DNA of 64,000 bases, taken from Acidobacterium sp049965615. Its GTDB lineage: Bacteria; Acidobacteriota; Terriglobia; Terriglobales; Acidobacteriaceae. This document shows positions 51,283 to 60,796 of the stretch, piece after piece. The notes beneath the pieces were generated by a model, which saw only the letters and a list, made by a program, of their open reading frames with translations, did no database searches and had not been told where the DNA came from. The position numbers were made by a program, and so were the translations under genes. Positions within the stretch are counted from its first letter, which is position 1; the number at the start of each line of letters is the position of its first letter. The DNA lies in the NCBI GenBank assembly GCA_049965615.1, contig JBMFWD010000002.1, forward strand, positions 99,123 to 163,122, written 5' to 3'.

Positions 51283-54200
51283 ATGAGTAAAGTTCGAATC
51301 AACGATCTAGCGCGTGAACTGGAAGTTAAGAGCAGAGCCATATTGGATGCGCTGAAAGAAATCGGTGTCACCGAGAAGAAGACCCACTCCAGCTCCATTG
51401 AGCCGGATGAGGCAGACCGTGTGCGCGCCCTTATCAAGCGAGGCAGCCGTGGAGGCGCATCGTCGTCCGCGCCGAAGCAGGAAGAACCACGGCCAAAAAT
51501 TGACTGGTCCCGCGTCTCCAAGCCCGGCGACGTGCTCAAGGCCATCCAGGAGCGCCAGGAGCAGGAGGCCGCCGTTGCGGCCCGCCCGCCCGCAGCTCCT
51601 CCAGTCGCCGTAGCTCCTCCGGCCGCAAAGCCCGCAGCGCCTCCGGCCAGGCCGGCGGCTCCAGCCGCGCAAAAGCCTTCCGCAGCGCCCGCGCAGCACA
51701 AGCCCGCTCCGCGCCGCATTGTGCCGCAGCCGCGCCAGGCTCCCAACATTGTCACGCCGACCCAGCAGCCCAAGCCCGCCATCGCGGCCAAGCCGCCCGC
51801 GCGGGCCGTGGTCGCAGCTCCGCCGCCGCCGCAGGCTGCCCAGCCCGAGTCAAAATCGCCCCTCGTTGGAGGCGCAACGGAAACTCCGGTCGTCGTCAAT
51901 CCTCCGGCATCGCCTGCGCCTCCCGCAGCGGAGAAACCAGCCGCGCACGCGCCAGCCGCGACTTCGGCGCCGGCCCAGCCGGCTGCTTCGGCTGCGCCTC
52001 AGGCTCCGCCCGCGCCCGCCGCGGAGACGCCCAAGCCAGCGCCACCGGCTCAGCCGCAACGTCGCGTCATCATGCCGCAGACCGGCCCGCGTCCCGTTTA
52101 CACGGCGCCCCCCAAGTCCGCAGGATCTACCGCGCCATCTTCCGGCCCCGGCGGAATCCAGCGTGGCAAACCTATTTTCGATCGCCGTCCCGGCGGTGGT
52201 CCCGGCCAGCGTCCGCAATCCGGTCCCGCTGGGCGCCGTCCCATGCATCCCACCCGCAGCGGTCCCGGCGGCCCTGGCGGTCGTCCAGGCTTTGGTGGAC
52301 CCGGCGGTGGACCTGGAGGTCGACCCGGCTTCGGCCAGCGTCCCGGTGGATATGCTGGTACCCGGCCCGGCGGCGGTGGGGTAGGCGCAGGACTCGTCCC
52401 GCCTCCCGGCGATGCGCCTCGCGCGCAGCGCCCCGGCGCGCAGCAGCGCCGCGGCCGCGCCAACCAGTACCCCAAGACCAAGGAAGGTCCGATGAAGGGC
52501 TTTGCCCCGCCGTCTCGTTTCGGCGGAGCACAGATTCCCTCCGAGCCCCTTCCCATCACGCGCACCATAACAGTGACCGAAGGCATCAGCGTCAAGGACC
52601 TCGCCGAAAAACTCGAAGTCCGCGGCAAAGACCTCATCGCCACGCTGCTCATGCGCGGCGTCATGGTCACCGTCAACCAGTCTCTCGACGCCGACCTCGT
52701 CAAGGACGTCGCCCGCCAGTTCGGCGCCGACACCAACTTCATTACCTTTGAGGATGAACTCGCCAACGAGGCCCTCGAAACCATGCTCGCCCAGGAAAAT
52801 CCTGACGAGCTTGAAGTCTCTCGCCCGCCCGTCGTCACCGTCATGGGTCACGTCGATCACGGCAAAACTTCGCTCCTCGACGCCATTCGCGAAACCGACG
52901 TCGCAGGCGGCGAAGCCGGCGGCATCACCCAGCACATCGGCGCCTACAAGGTGCGCATCGGCAAGGCGGACTCGCCCGCATTCGGTCGCGAGATCGTCTT
53001 CCTCGATACGCCCGGTCACGAGGCCTTTACCCGCATGCGTGCCCGCGGAGCCAAGGTGACTGACATCGTCGTTATCGTTGTCGCGGCAGACGACGGCGTC
53101 ATGCCCCAGACCCTCGAGGCTGTCGATCATGCCAAGGCGGCAGGCGTGCCCATCATCGTCGCCGTAAACAAGATCGACAAGCCCGATGCGCAGCCCGACC
53201 GCGTCAAGAAGCAGCTCGGCGACCGCGGCCTCGTACCCGAAGCCTGGGGCGGCGACACGGTCTTCGTCGACGTCTCGGCCAAGCAGCGCCTGAACCTCGA
53301 CCTGCTCCTCGAAATGATCTGCCTCACCGCAGACCTCGGCAACCTCAAGGCTCAGCCCGGTCGCTCCGCCGTCGGAACCGTCATCGAAGCCAAGCTCGAT
53401 CGCGGCCGCGGCGCCGTCGCCACCGTGCTCGTACAGAACGGCACGCTCCACGCGCAGGACAGCTTCATCGTCGGCAACACCTTCGGTAAAATCCGCGCCA
53501 TGTTTGACGATCGCGGACGCGCCATCGAAGAAGCCGGTCCCTCCACCCCGGTCGAAATCCTCGGCCTCGAAAGCATGCCCGACGCTGGCGACACCTTCCT
53601 GGTCGTCGCCGATCGCGACAAGGCCAAGGGCATCTCCCAGTACCGTCAGATGAAGGAGCGCGAAGCCCAGCTCGCCAAGTCCTCCCGCGTCTCGCTCGAA
53701 GGCCTGGCCGAGCAGATCAAGCAGGCCGGCGTCAAAGACCTGCCGCTCATCCTCAAGGGCGACGTCACCGGCTCGGTCGAAGTTCTCGCCGACTCTCTCC
53801 AGAAGATGTCCACCGAGAAGGTCCGCATCAAGGTCATCCGCTCTGGTGTCGGTGCCATCACGGAAAGCGATGTCCTCCTGGCATCCGCTTCGAATGCCAT
53901 CATCATCGGCTTCAACGTCAAGCCCGAGCGCAAGGCCGCCGACCTCGCCGAACAGGAAAATGTCGAAATTCGACTGCACTCCATCATCTACGAGCTGCAG
54001 GACGAAATTCACAAGGCCATGCTTGGTCTCCTCGAACCCGTCTTCAAGGAGAACTACCTCGGCAAGGCAGAAGTCCTCAACGTCTTCCGCATTCCCAAGG
54101 TGGGCACCATCGCCGGGTGCCGCGTGCTCGACGGCATTCTCCGCCGCGACTCGGAAATCCGCCTCATGCGCAACGGCGAGCAGGTCTTCAAAGGTAAGCT

Positions 54201-54351
54201 CTCCTCGCTCAAGCGCTTCAAGGACGATGTGAAGGAAGTCACCAACGGCATGGAGTGCGGCGTCGGCCTCAATACCTCCGATATCCAGGTCGGCGACACC
54301 GTCGAGGCTTTCGTCACCGAGCGAGTGGCCGCGCAGCTCACCGCGCAGTAA
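51283..54351 (+). CDS. infB: Translation initiation factor IF-2
   Basis: GTPase that places fMet-tRNA on the 30S subunit; 1022 residues. An N-terminal IF2-N motif (VRINDLARELEVKSRAILDA) is followed by a very long Ala/Pro-rich and then Gly/Arg/Pro-rich linker (about 60-410), a second IF2-N motif, and the G domain from residue 522 (GHVDHGKTSLLDAI; DTPGHEAF; VNKIDKP). The start is ATG 51283 with AAGGGGCGG before it. Third gene of the operon; no ylxR or rbfA follows. Terminator downstream. Confidence 0.97.
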   Translation: MSKVRINDLARELEVKSRAILDALKEIGVTEKKTHSSSIEPDEADRVRALIKRGSRGGASSSAPKQEEPRPKIDWSRVSKPGDVLKAIQERQEQEAAVAARPPAAPPVAVAPPAAKPAAPPARPAAPAAQKPSAAPAQHKPAPRRIVPQPRQAPNIVTPTQQPKPAIAAKPPARAVVAAPPPPQAAQPESKSPLVGGATETPVVVNPPASPAPPAAEKPAAHAPAATSAPAQPAASAAPQAPPAPAAETPKPAPPAQPQRRVIMPQTGPRPVYTAPPKSAGSTAPSSGPGGIQRGKPIFDRRPGGGPGQRPQSGPAGRRPMHPTRSGPGGPGGRPGFGGPGGGPGGRPGFGQRPGGYAGTRPGGGGVGAGLVPPPGDAPRAQRPGAQQRRGRANQYPKTKEGPMKGFAPPSRFGGAQIPSEPLPITRTITVTEGISVKDLAEKLEVRGKDLIATLLMRGVMVTVNQSLDADLVKDVARQFGADTNFITFEDELANEALETMLAQENPDELEVSRPPVVTVMGHVDHGKTSLLDAIRETDVAGGEAGGITQHIGAYKVRIGKADSPAFGREIVFLDTPGHEAFTRMRARGAKVTDIVVIVVAADDGVMPQTLEAVDHAKAAGVPIIVAVNKIDKPDAQPDRVKKQLGDRGLVPEAWGGDTVFVDVSAKQRLNLDLLLEMICLTADLGNLKAQPGRSAVGTVIEAKLDRGRGAVATVLVQNGTLHAQDSFIVGNTFGKIRAMFDDRGRAIEEAGPSTPVEILGLESMPDAGDTFLVVADRDKAKGISQYRQMKEREAQLAKSSRVSLEGLAEQIKQAGVKDLPLILKGDVTGSVEVLADSLQKMSTEKVRIKVIRSGVGAITESDVLLASASNAIIIGFNVKPERKAADLAEQENVEIRLHSIIYELQDEIHKAMLGLLEPVFKENYLGKAEVLNVFRIPKVGTIAGCRVLDGILRRDSEIRLMRNGEQVFKGKLSSLKRFKDDVKEVTNGMECGVGLNTSDIQVGDTVEAFVTERVAAQLTAQ

Positions 54352-54372
54352 CGGCACAACCAATGCAACCAG

Positions 54373-54404
54373 AAGCCCCGGTCACCGGCCGGGGCTTTTC
54401 TTTT
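54373..54404 (+). terminator. Terminator after infB
   Basis: A 9-bp stem, AAGCCCCGG with CCGGGGCTT, followed by TTCTTTT. Confidence 0.85.
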
Positions 54405-54516
54405 GAGAAATCAATACTTTTCCTGCCCATGCCATATGAGTCAATTACCCTCGATTTCAGCCTCGTAAGTCTCTGAAAAATGCCCTCCAAACGGCGCTCC
54501 ACGATATACTTGTAGT

Positions 54517-55533
54517 GTGACTGTACACACTGATCAGCTCTCTCCCAATGCCGTTCAGGACAATGCTCCCGAGCGCAAGGTGCTCTTGCTCAAGCCCCGC
54601 GGATTCTGCGCGGGTGTAGTCCGCGCCGTCGATATTGTCCGCATTGCGCTCGAGACCTTCGGCGCGCCCATCTACGTGCGCAAGGAGATTGTCCACAACC
54701 GCTTCGTGGTCAACGAACTGGCCGAAAAAGGCGCCATCTTCGTCGAAGACATCCACGAAGTCCCGGAGGGCAGCCGCGTTATCTACAGCGCCCACGGCGT
54801 ATCCCCGGCTGTCCGCGCGCAATCCAAAGATCGCAAGCTTCGCGTCATTGACGCCACCTGCCCGCTTGTCACCAAAGTTCACGTCGAGGCCATCAAGTTT
54901 GCCAAGCAGGGCTACTCGCTCGTGCTCATTGGCCACCGCGACCATGAAGAGATTGAAGGTACCCTCGGCGAGGCCCCCGATGTGACCACCGTCGTCTCCA
55001 GCGCTGCGGAAGTGGAGGCCCTCCAGGTTCCCGATCCGGATCGCGTCGCATACCTCACGCAGACCACTCTCTCGCTCGACGAAGCGCGCGACATGATCGA
55101 CGCCCTCAAGAAGAAGTTTCCCAAAATCGTCGGACCGCACTCGCAGGACATCTGCTACGCCACCGAGAATCGTCAGGTCGCCGTCAAGAATGTCGCTCAC
55201 TCGGCCGACCTGGTTCTCGTCGTCGGCTCCAATAACAGTTCCAACTCCAATCGCCTCGTGGAGGTCTCCCGCAACCTGGGAACCAGGGGCTATCTCATTG
55301 ACAGCTCCAAGGCGATTCACTCCGAGTGGCTTGAGGGCGTGGCCACCGTGGCGGTCACCGCCGGGGCTTCGGCTCCTGAGGTGCTCGTCGAAGACGTCAT
55401 CAACTACCTGCGCTCCAAAGATTTCGGCCAGGTGGAAGAAGTGGAAGTGATGCCGGAGAACGTCCGGTTTGGCCTGCCTCCTGAGATTGTGCAGGCCATT
55501 CAGGCCGCACCCTCCGCCCCCGCGGCAGTCTAA
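54517..55533 (+). CDS. ispH: 4-hydroxy-3-methylbut-2-enyl diphosphate reductase
   Basis: Last step of the MEP isoprenoid pathway, a [4Fe-4S] enzyme making IPP and DMAPP. 338 residues. Three Cys ligands are visible: LKPRGFCAGVVRAVDIVRIA, VIDATCPLVTKVHVEA and GPHSQDICYATENRQVAV. SNNSSNSNRLVEVS is the typical phosphate-binding stretch. Starts with GTG at 54517. Shares an operon with shc and hpnH 39 bp downstream, feeding precursors to hopanoid synthesis. Confidence 0.97.
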   Translation: MTVHTDQLSPNAVQDNAPERKVLLLKPRGFCAGVVRAVDIVRIALETFGAPIYVRKEIVHNRFVVNELAEKGAIFVEDIHEVPEGSRVIYSAHGVSPAVRAQSKDRKLRVIDATCPLVTKVHVEAIKFAKQGYSLVLIGHRDHEEIEGTLGEAPDVTTVVSSAAEVEALQVPDPDRVAYLTQTTLSLDEARDMIDALKKKFPKIVGPHSQDICYATENRQVAVKNVAHSADLVLVVGSNNSSNSNRLVEVSRNLGTRGYLIDSSKAIHSEWLEGVATVAVTAGASAPEVLVEDVINYLRSKDFGQVEEVEVMPENVRFGLPPEIVQAIQAAPSAPAAV

Positions 55534-55572
55534 CGCAGTTCAAGACTTCTACCGGAAGGCACCCAGGGAAGC

Positions 55573-57621
55573 ATGAGCACTTCAAAAACGGCAAATCAAG
55601 GCGAGCAGGGAACAACCCCCGCCGGAGGTGCCTCTCGTACCGCTGCATTGAAATTTGGCCGCCTCGATGCGGCCATCCAGGATGTCAAGGCCGCCATCCA
55701 GCGCGCCAGGGACCATCTGTTTTCTCTGCAGCATCCTGACGGATGGTGGTGTGGCGAACTCGAAGCAGACGCCATGCTCGAGGCTGACTATATCTTCCTC
55801 CACGTCCTGCTCGGCACCGGCGACGCTGGCAAAATGCGCCGCGCCATGACCGAGATTCTCCGCTACCAGAACGCAGACGGTAGCTGGAGCCTCTACCCCG
55901 GCGGACCCGGCAACATCAGCCTCACCGTCAAGTGCTACTTTGCCGGCAAGCTCATGGGCATGAGCCCGGACGATCCCATCCTCGCCAAAGCCCGTGAGTG
56001 GGTCCTCGCTCATGGCGGCGTCATCGAGTGCAATACCTTCACCAAGATTTACCTCTGCGCGCTCGGACAGTATGACTACGACGCCGTTCCAGCCATCCCC
56101 CCGGAAATCGTCCTGTTCCCGAAGTGGTTTTACTTCAACATCTACGAGATTTCCTCCTGGTCCCGCGCCATTCTCGTGCCGCTTTCCATCGCTTACGCGA
56201 AAAAGCCCTTCAAAAAGATCGCGCCGGAGCAGGGAATCGACGAACTCTTCGTAGGTGGCCGCGAAAACTCCAATCTCAAGTTGCGCTGGGATCGCGAACG
56301 CAAAATCAGCTGGCGCAACTTCTTCATCTTCACCGACCGCATCACCCACTGGTTCGAGCGCGTGCACATTCGTCCGCTCCGCTCCATCGCTCTCAAAAAA
56401 GCGGAAAAGTGGATGCTCGAGCGTTTTGAAATGAGCGACGGACTCGGCGCCATCTATCCGGCCATGCTCAACGCCATCATCGCGCTGCGCTGCCTTGGCT
56501 ACTCGCTCGACGATCCCCAGATGCTGCGCGCCATCTATGAGTTCGAGCGCCTCGGCATCGATGTGCCCGAGGGCAACGAGCACTACTCCGAGCCCACCTT
56601 CCGCATGCAGCCCTGTGTCTCTCCCGTTTGGGATACCGCACAGGCGGTTTTCGCCCTCGGCGAGGCTGGCGTCGACCGCAACGATCCTCGCATGCTCAAG
56701 GCTGTCGATTGGCTGCTCTCCAAGGAAGTCCGCCACAAGGGCGACTGGGCCGTTAAAAATCGCAAGGCGCAGCCCGGCGGCTGGTACTTCGAGTTCAACA
56801 ACGAGTTCTATCCTGACGTGGACGACACTGGCCAGGTCCTGCTTGCCCTCAACAAGGTCGACAATCCCCGCGAGCGCTACCAGTACGACGTCTGCCAGCG
56901 CGCCATCGACTGGATCTTCTCCATGCAGTGCCGCAACGGCGGCTGGGCCAGCTTCGACAAAGACAACACGAAGATGATCTTCCAGCACGTCCCCTTCGCG
57001 GATCACAACGCCATGCTCGATCCGCCAACGGTCGACATCACCGGACGCATCCTCGAAACGCTGGCCACTTATGGCTACACCCGCAAAGACAAGCGCGTCG
57101 AAAAAGCCATCAAGTTCATCTTCAGCGAGCAGGAGCCGGACGGCAGCTGGTTCGGCCGCTGGGGCGTCAACTACCTCTACGGAACTTTCCTCGTCCTCCG
57201 CGGCCTGGAAGCCATGGGCGTATGGAATCATGAGCCGCAAATCCAGCAGGCTGCCGAGTGGATTCGCTCCGTGCAGAATGCCGACGGCGGCTGGGGTGAA
57301 ACCTGCGGCAGCTATGACGACCCCAACACCCGCGGCATCGGTCCCAGCACGCCATCCCAGACCGCATGGGCCATTCTCGGCCTGCTTTCCGCCGGAGATA
57401 CCCGCAGCGATTCCGTCGCCAAAGGCATCAAATGGTTACTGAGCCACCAGTTGCCCTCTGGCGGCTGGGATGAAAGCATGGGGACTGACAAAACGCGCCA
57501 GGCCCTCTACACCGGCACCGGTTTCCCGCGTGTCTTTTACCTGGCGTACCACCTTTATCGAGATTATTTCGCGCTACTGGCCCTTACCACCTATGAAAAG
57601 GCCATGGAGCGAGCAGAGTAA
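55573..57621 (+). CDS. shc: Squalene-hopene cyclase
   Basis: Cyclises squalene to hopene/hopanol, a membrane-associated enzyme; 682 residues. The catalytic DVDDTGQ motif lies at residues 415-421 (D415-D418 give the DxDD acid). Several QW repeats are visible (QHPDGWWCGELEADAM, QNADGSWSLYPGG, QEPDGSWFGRWGVNYLYG, QNADGGWGETCGSYDD). YFNIYEISSWSRA is the membrane-channel segment. Between ispH and hpnH in one transcription unit. Confidence 0.97.
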   Translation: MSTSKTANQGEQGTTPAGGASRTAALKFGRLDAAIQDVKAAIQRARDHLFSLQHPDGWWCGELEADAMLEADYIFLHVLLGTGDAGKMRRAMTEILRYQNADGSWSLYPGGPGNISLTVKCYFAGKLMGMSPDDPILAKAREWVLAHGGVIECNTFTKIYLCALGQYDYDAVPAIPPEIVLFPKWFYFNIYEISSWSRAILVPLSIAYAKKPFKKIAPEQGIDELFVGGRENSNLKLRWDRERKISWRNFFIFTDRITHWFERVHIRPLRSIALKKAEKWMLERFEMSDGLGAIYPAMLNAIIALRCLGYSLDDPQMLRAIYEFERLGIDVPEGNEHYSEPTFRMQPCVSPVWDTAQAVFALGEAGVDRNDPRMLKAVDWLLSKEVRHKGDWAVKNRKAQPGGWYFEFNNEFYPDVDDTGQVLLALNKVDNPRERYQYDVCQRAIDWIFSMQCRNGGWASFDKDNTKMIFQHVPFADHNAMLDPPTVDITGRILETLATYGYTRKDKRVEKAIKFIFSEQEPDGSWFGRWGVNYLYGTFLVLRGLEAMGVWNHEPQIQQAAEWIRSVQNADGGWGETCGSYDDPNTRGIGPSTPSQTAWAILGLLSAGDTRSDSVAKGIKWLLSHQLPSGGWDESMGTDKTRQALYTGTGFPRVFYLAYHLYRDYFALLALTTYEKAMERAE

Positions 57622-57641
57622 CCAAGCGGAGGATTTTGTAG

Positions 57642-58772
57642 ATGGGTGTTCCCATTTCACAGGCATGGACGGTTGCCACTTATGTGCTCAAGCAGAAGCT
57701 GAAAGGCCGCAAGCGCTACCCGCTTGTGCTCATGCTGGAGCCGCTCTTCCGCTGCAACCTGGCCTGCGCCGGTTGCGGAAAAATCCAGTACCCAGCCCAC
57801 ATCCTCAAGCAGGATCTCACCCCGGAAGAGTGCTTCCGCGCCGTCGATGAGTGCGGTGCGCCCATGGTCTCCATCCCCGGCGGAGAGCCCCTGCTCCATC
57901 CCCAGATGCCGGAGATCGTCGCCGGCCTCGTGGCGCGCAAAAAGTACGTCTACATGTGCACCAACGCGCTGCTCCTCAAGGAAAAGCTCCATCTCTTCAA
58001 GCCCAGCAAGTACCTGTCCTTCTCCGTCCACGTGGACGGCCAGCGCGAGCACCACGACTTCTCCGTCTGCCGGGAAGGCGGGTATGACCTCGCGATGGAA
58101 GGCATTCGTGCCGCCGTCGCCGCGGGCTTTCGCGTCACCACCAACACCACCCTCTTCGACGGAGCCGACCCAAACTCCGTCCGCGCCCACTTCGACGAGC
58201 TCATGGCCGCCGGTGTCGAGAGCATGATGGTCTCCCCCGGCTACACCTACGACAAGGCCCCGGACCAGAACCACTTCCTCGGCAAGGCCCGCTCCCGCAA
58301 GCTCTTCCGCATGATCCTCTCCAATCGCAAAAAGAGCTGGCAGTTCAACACCCATCCACTCTTTTCCGAGTTCCTCATGGGCAAGCAGAACTTTGAGTGC
58401 ACGCCGTGGGGCATGCCCACCTTCTCCATCTTCGGCTGGCAAAAGCCCTGCTATCTCCTCCAGGATGGTTACGCAGACACCTTCGAAGAACTCATGGAGT
58501 CCACCAACTGGGAGAACTACGGCGCAAAAAGCGGTAATCCCCGCTGCGCCAACTGCATGGTCCACTCCGGCCACGAGGCCACCGCCGTCGACTACAACTT
58601 CAGCTCACTCAAGGGCTTCCTCGTCAGCGCCAAAAAATACATGTTCCCGTCGCTCTACCCTGATCCTGACGCGCAAAACATGCTCAACCAGTGGAAGCCG
58701 GAGCATCCCCAGCCCCTCGTCCAGATCGAAAAGCCCGCGGAGAAAACCATGGAGACCGTCTCAGGAGATTAG
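57642..58772 (+). CDS. hpnH: Adenosyl-hopene transferase HpnH (radical SAM)
   Basis: Attaches adenosine to diploptene, giving adenosylhopane, the precursor of bacteriohopanetetrol-type hopanoids. A 376-residue radical SAM enzyme with cluster Cys residues C38, C42 and C45 (RCNLACAGCGK), GGEPLLHPQ, and a C-terminal SPASM-like Cys set (PRCANCMVHSGHEATAVDY). Starts 20 bp after shc. The gene order and sequence make HpnH the best call. Confidence 0.96.
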   Translation: MGVPISQAWTVATYVLKQKLKGRKRYPLVLMLEPLFRCNLACAGCGKIQYPAHILKQDLTPEECFRAVDECGAPMVSIPGGEPLLHPQMPEIVAGLVARKKYVYMCTNALLLKEKLHLFKPSKYLSFSVHVDGQREHHDFSVCREGGYDLAMEGIRAAVAAGFRVTTNTTLFDGADPNSVRAHFDELMAAGVESMMVSPGYTYDKAPDQNHFLGKARSRKLFRMILSNRKKSWQFNTHPLFSEFLMGKQNFECTPWGMPTFSIFGWQKPCYLLQDGYADTFEELMESTNWENYGAKSGNPRCANCMVHSGHEATAVDYNFSSLKGFLVSAKKYMFPSLYPDPDAQNMLNQWKPEHPQPLVQIEKPAEKTMETVSGD

Positions 58773-58777
58773 GACCA

Positions 58778-59224
58778 ATGGCGACAGAGCAGCAGGAACA
58801 GCAAAAAACAAACTCAGCCCTGGTCCAGAACCCCGACGAACTCGAACTCGTAGCAGGCCGCGAGCGCGAAAACCTTGAGGGCTGGATTCCCGCCCTCGCC
58901 TCCGATGAGGACATCCGCATCGCCCTTGAAAAGGCCTTCGATTACCGCGGCGACGTCACCATCACCCGCAAGGACGGCTCCCAGATCACCGGCTACATCT
59001 TTGACCGCCGCCAGGGCGCTACTCTCGCTGACTCTGCCGTCCGCATCATCCCAGCCAGCGAACGCACCAGGCTCACCATCCCCTACGCCGAAATCGCCGC
59101 CCTCCACTTCAGTGGGCGCGACACCGCCGCAGGAAAGAGCTTCGAGGCATGGGTCCGCAAATACTGGGAGAAAAAAGCCCAGGGCGCGAGGGACATCAGC
59201 ATCCACCCCGAAAACCTCGACTAG
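58778..59224 (+). CDS. Conserved protein of unknown function in the hopanoid operon
   Basis: A 148-residue soluble protein starting 5 bp after hpnH. Residues 1-40 are Glu/Gln-rich; the rest (RGDVTITRKDGSQITGYIFD, SAVRIIPASERTRLTIPY, KSFEAWVRKYWEKK) suggests a small beta domain with an SH3/Sm-like profile plus a C-terminal helix. No enzyme motif is visible. Its tight coupling suggests a function in hopanoid synthesis or transport, but that is only context. A terminator follows. Confidence 0.82.
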   Translation: MATEQQEQQKTNSALVQNPDELELVAGRERENLEGWIPALASDEDIRIALEKAFDYRGDVTITRKDGSQITGYIFDRRQGATLADSAVRIIPASERTRLTIPYAEIAALHFSGRDTAAGKSFEAWVRKYWEKKAQGARDISIHPENLD

Positions 59225-59242
59225 GCTTTACTGCAATACAAA

Positions 59243-59272
59243 AGGCATGGCCCCCGCCATGCCTCTATCATT
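59243..59272 (+). terminator. Terminator after the hopanoid operon
   Basis: A perfect 9-bp stem, AGGCATGGC with GCCATGCCT, and a 4-nt loop; the downstream T-run is weak (CTATCATTT). Confidence 0.7.
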
Positions 59273-59289
59273 TCCATTGCCATCTGTCC

Positions 59290-59517
59290 TCAGGCTAAGT
59301 TCTTCCTGCGATTCTCAACGCGCGCAGGCTCCGGTCCCATCCGCCCATGCAGTTGGATTACATCTTCTTCCGAGCACACATGTTTCATTTCCAACGCCTC
59401 CAGAACCGGCTCAAGCGATGCTCCGCCTATGGTCCTGAAGCAACAAAGGCAGATGCTTTCGTAATGTCCGGTTTCCGTCAGCCGGTGTGCGAACCGTCCT
59501 TTTTCGGTCGTGCCCAA
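59290..59517 (-). CDS. Small Cys/His-containing protein
   Basis: A 75-residue protein starting at TTG 59517. The core HRLTETGHYESICLCCFRTI, then EALEMKHVC, has CxxC and a final His-x-x-x-Cys-like pair that could bind zinc. I have the impression that similar small proteins recur in acidobacteria, but I cannot confirm it. No ATG is available. Function unknown. It could be a regulator or zinc-binding adaptor. Confidence 0.55.
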   Translation of the reverse strand: MGTTEKGRFAHRLTETGHYESICLCCFRTIGGASLEPVLEALEMKHVCSEEDVIQLHGRMGPEPARVENRRKNLA

Positions 59518-59722
59518 GCTACAGTCTCCGCTTACTCAAACTTCTGTTTGTCCGCATAGTAGCACGGTGAACTCGCGTCGTAACGTGTTTTCGTCCCGGA
59601 TGAAAGAAAATTTATCCAGGCACACCGCCGCTGTTAGCAGTTCTCTGTTATCCAGAATGGATATCTTCAGCGCAAACTGTAACTCGATAGGTTACGCCCC
59701 CGACCGGGCCGCTGAGCAGTTC

Positions 59723-59998
59723 TTACTCTGAGTCCAGAATGTGCAGTTCCTTGCCCGGCTTGAAGCGCACCGCGCGCCCCGGCGCAATGGAAACCTCGGT
59801 CCCGGTCCGCGGATTCCGCCCGATGCCCGTCTTCCGTGGCCGCACGTTGAACACGCCAAAGCCCCGAAGCTCAATCCGCTGCCCTTCGGCCAGCGCGTGC
59901 TTCAGGCTTTCGAAGACCGTGTCCACGGCATGCTCGGCCTTGTTCCGCGGCAGGCCGGTACGTTCAATCACTCGATGAATAATGTCCTGCTTGATCAA
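59723..59998 (-). CDS. HU/IHF-family DNA-binding protein
   Basis: A 91-residue nucleoid protein. Motifs are MIKQDIIHRVIERTGL, AEHAVDTVFESLKHALAEGQ, RIELRGFGVFNVRPRKTGIG and RNPRTGTEVSIA, the arm that intercalates DNA with Pro. It bends DNA and helps in recombination and chromatin organisation. HU and IHF cannot be told apart with certainty; single-gene layout suggests HU-like. Confidence 0.94.
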   Translation of the reverse strand: MIKQDIIHRVIERTGLPRNKAEHAVDTVFESLKHALAEGQRIELRGFGVFNVRPRKTGIGRNPRTGTEVSIAPGRAVRFKPGKELHILDSE

Positions 59999-60235
59999 TT
60001 CAGCACCTCCATGGAACCAGTCTTCCTATGCAACGATGCTACCCCTAGTTGACGGAAAACGGAAGTCCTTTGCCTTCAATGGTATGCCATCCGCCAACAG
60101 AGGCAAACCGCCTTTCCCGCATGCCTTCCCGCCGGGAATGCGCCCGCAGCATTGTCAACCCCTTCTCACTCCCGTAAGATGCAGGTTTCAGGGCATTTTT
60201 TATCTTTTCGCCGCTTTTTGCGGCATGGGAGCAGC

Positions 60236-60787
60236 ATGTCTATCCAGAGTGATCGTTGGATCCGTGAGCAGGCCCTCAAGGGCATGATCGAGCCGTTCAG
60301 TGAAAAGCAGGTCCGCGAGGGCGTCATCTCCTACGGACTTTCTTCCTATGGCTATGACCTTCGCGTCTCAAACGAATTCAAAATCTTTACCAACGTCAAC
60401 AGCGCCGTCATTGACCCCAAAAACTTCGACGAGCGCTCCTTTGTCTCCGTCGAGGCCGACTCCGTCATCGTTCCGCCCAATAGTTTCGCCCTCGCCCGCT
60501 CCATTGAGTACTTTCGTATCCCGCGCAATGTCCTCACTATCTGCGTCGGTAAGTCCACTTATGCCCGCTGCGGCATCATCGTCAACGTGACCCCCTTCGA
60601 GCCGGAGTGGGAAGGTTATGTAACTCTGGAAATCTCCAATACCACTCCGCTCCCCGCGCGCGTCTATGCGAACGAGGGCCTCTGCCAGATACTTTTCTTC
60701 AAGGGCGACGAACCCTGCGAAATCAGTTACGCTGATAGAAAAGGAAAGTATCAGAAGCAACAGGGTATCGTGCTTCCGAAGTTATAG
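60236..60787 (+). CDS. dcd: dCTP deaminase
   Basis: Makes dUTP from dCTP for dTMP synthesis; 183 residues. QSDRWIREQALKGMIEPFSE is the N-terminus, with GLSSYGYDLRVSNEFKIF, CVGKSTYARCGIIVNVTP and EGLCQILFFKGDEPCEISY following. The ATG at 60236 is preceded by GGGAG. The ThyX-like protein 30 kb upstream is a plausible downstream enzyme. The LuxR gene follows after 9 bp. Confidence 0.96.
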   Translation: MSIQSDRWIREQALKGMIEPFSEKQVREGVISYGLSSYGYDLRVSNEFKIFTNVNSAVIDPKNFDERSFVSVEADSVIVPPNSFALARSIEYFRIPRNVLTICVGKSTYARCGIIVNVTPFEPEWEGYVTLEISNTTPLPARVYANEGLCQILFFKGDEPCEISYADRKGKYQKQQGIVLPKL

Positions 60788-60796
60788 AACGTACCA

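Noticed and set aside
51850..54363. Very long minus-strand open frame (837 codons) opposite infB, and similar long antisense frames opposite glmU, the receptor gene and shc
   Set aside because: High GC and strong codon bias make antisense frames open by chance; their translations are low-complexity and the sense genes are certain.
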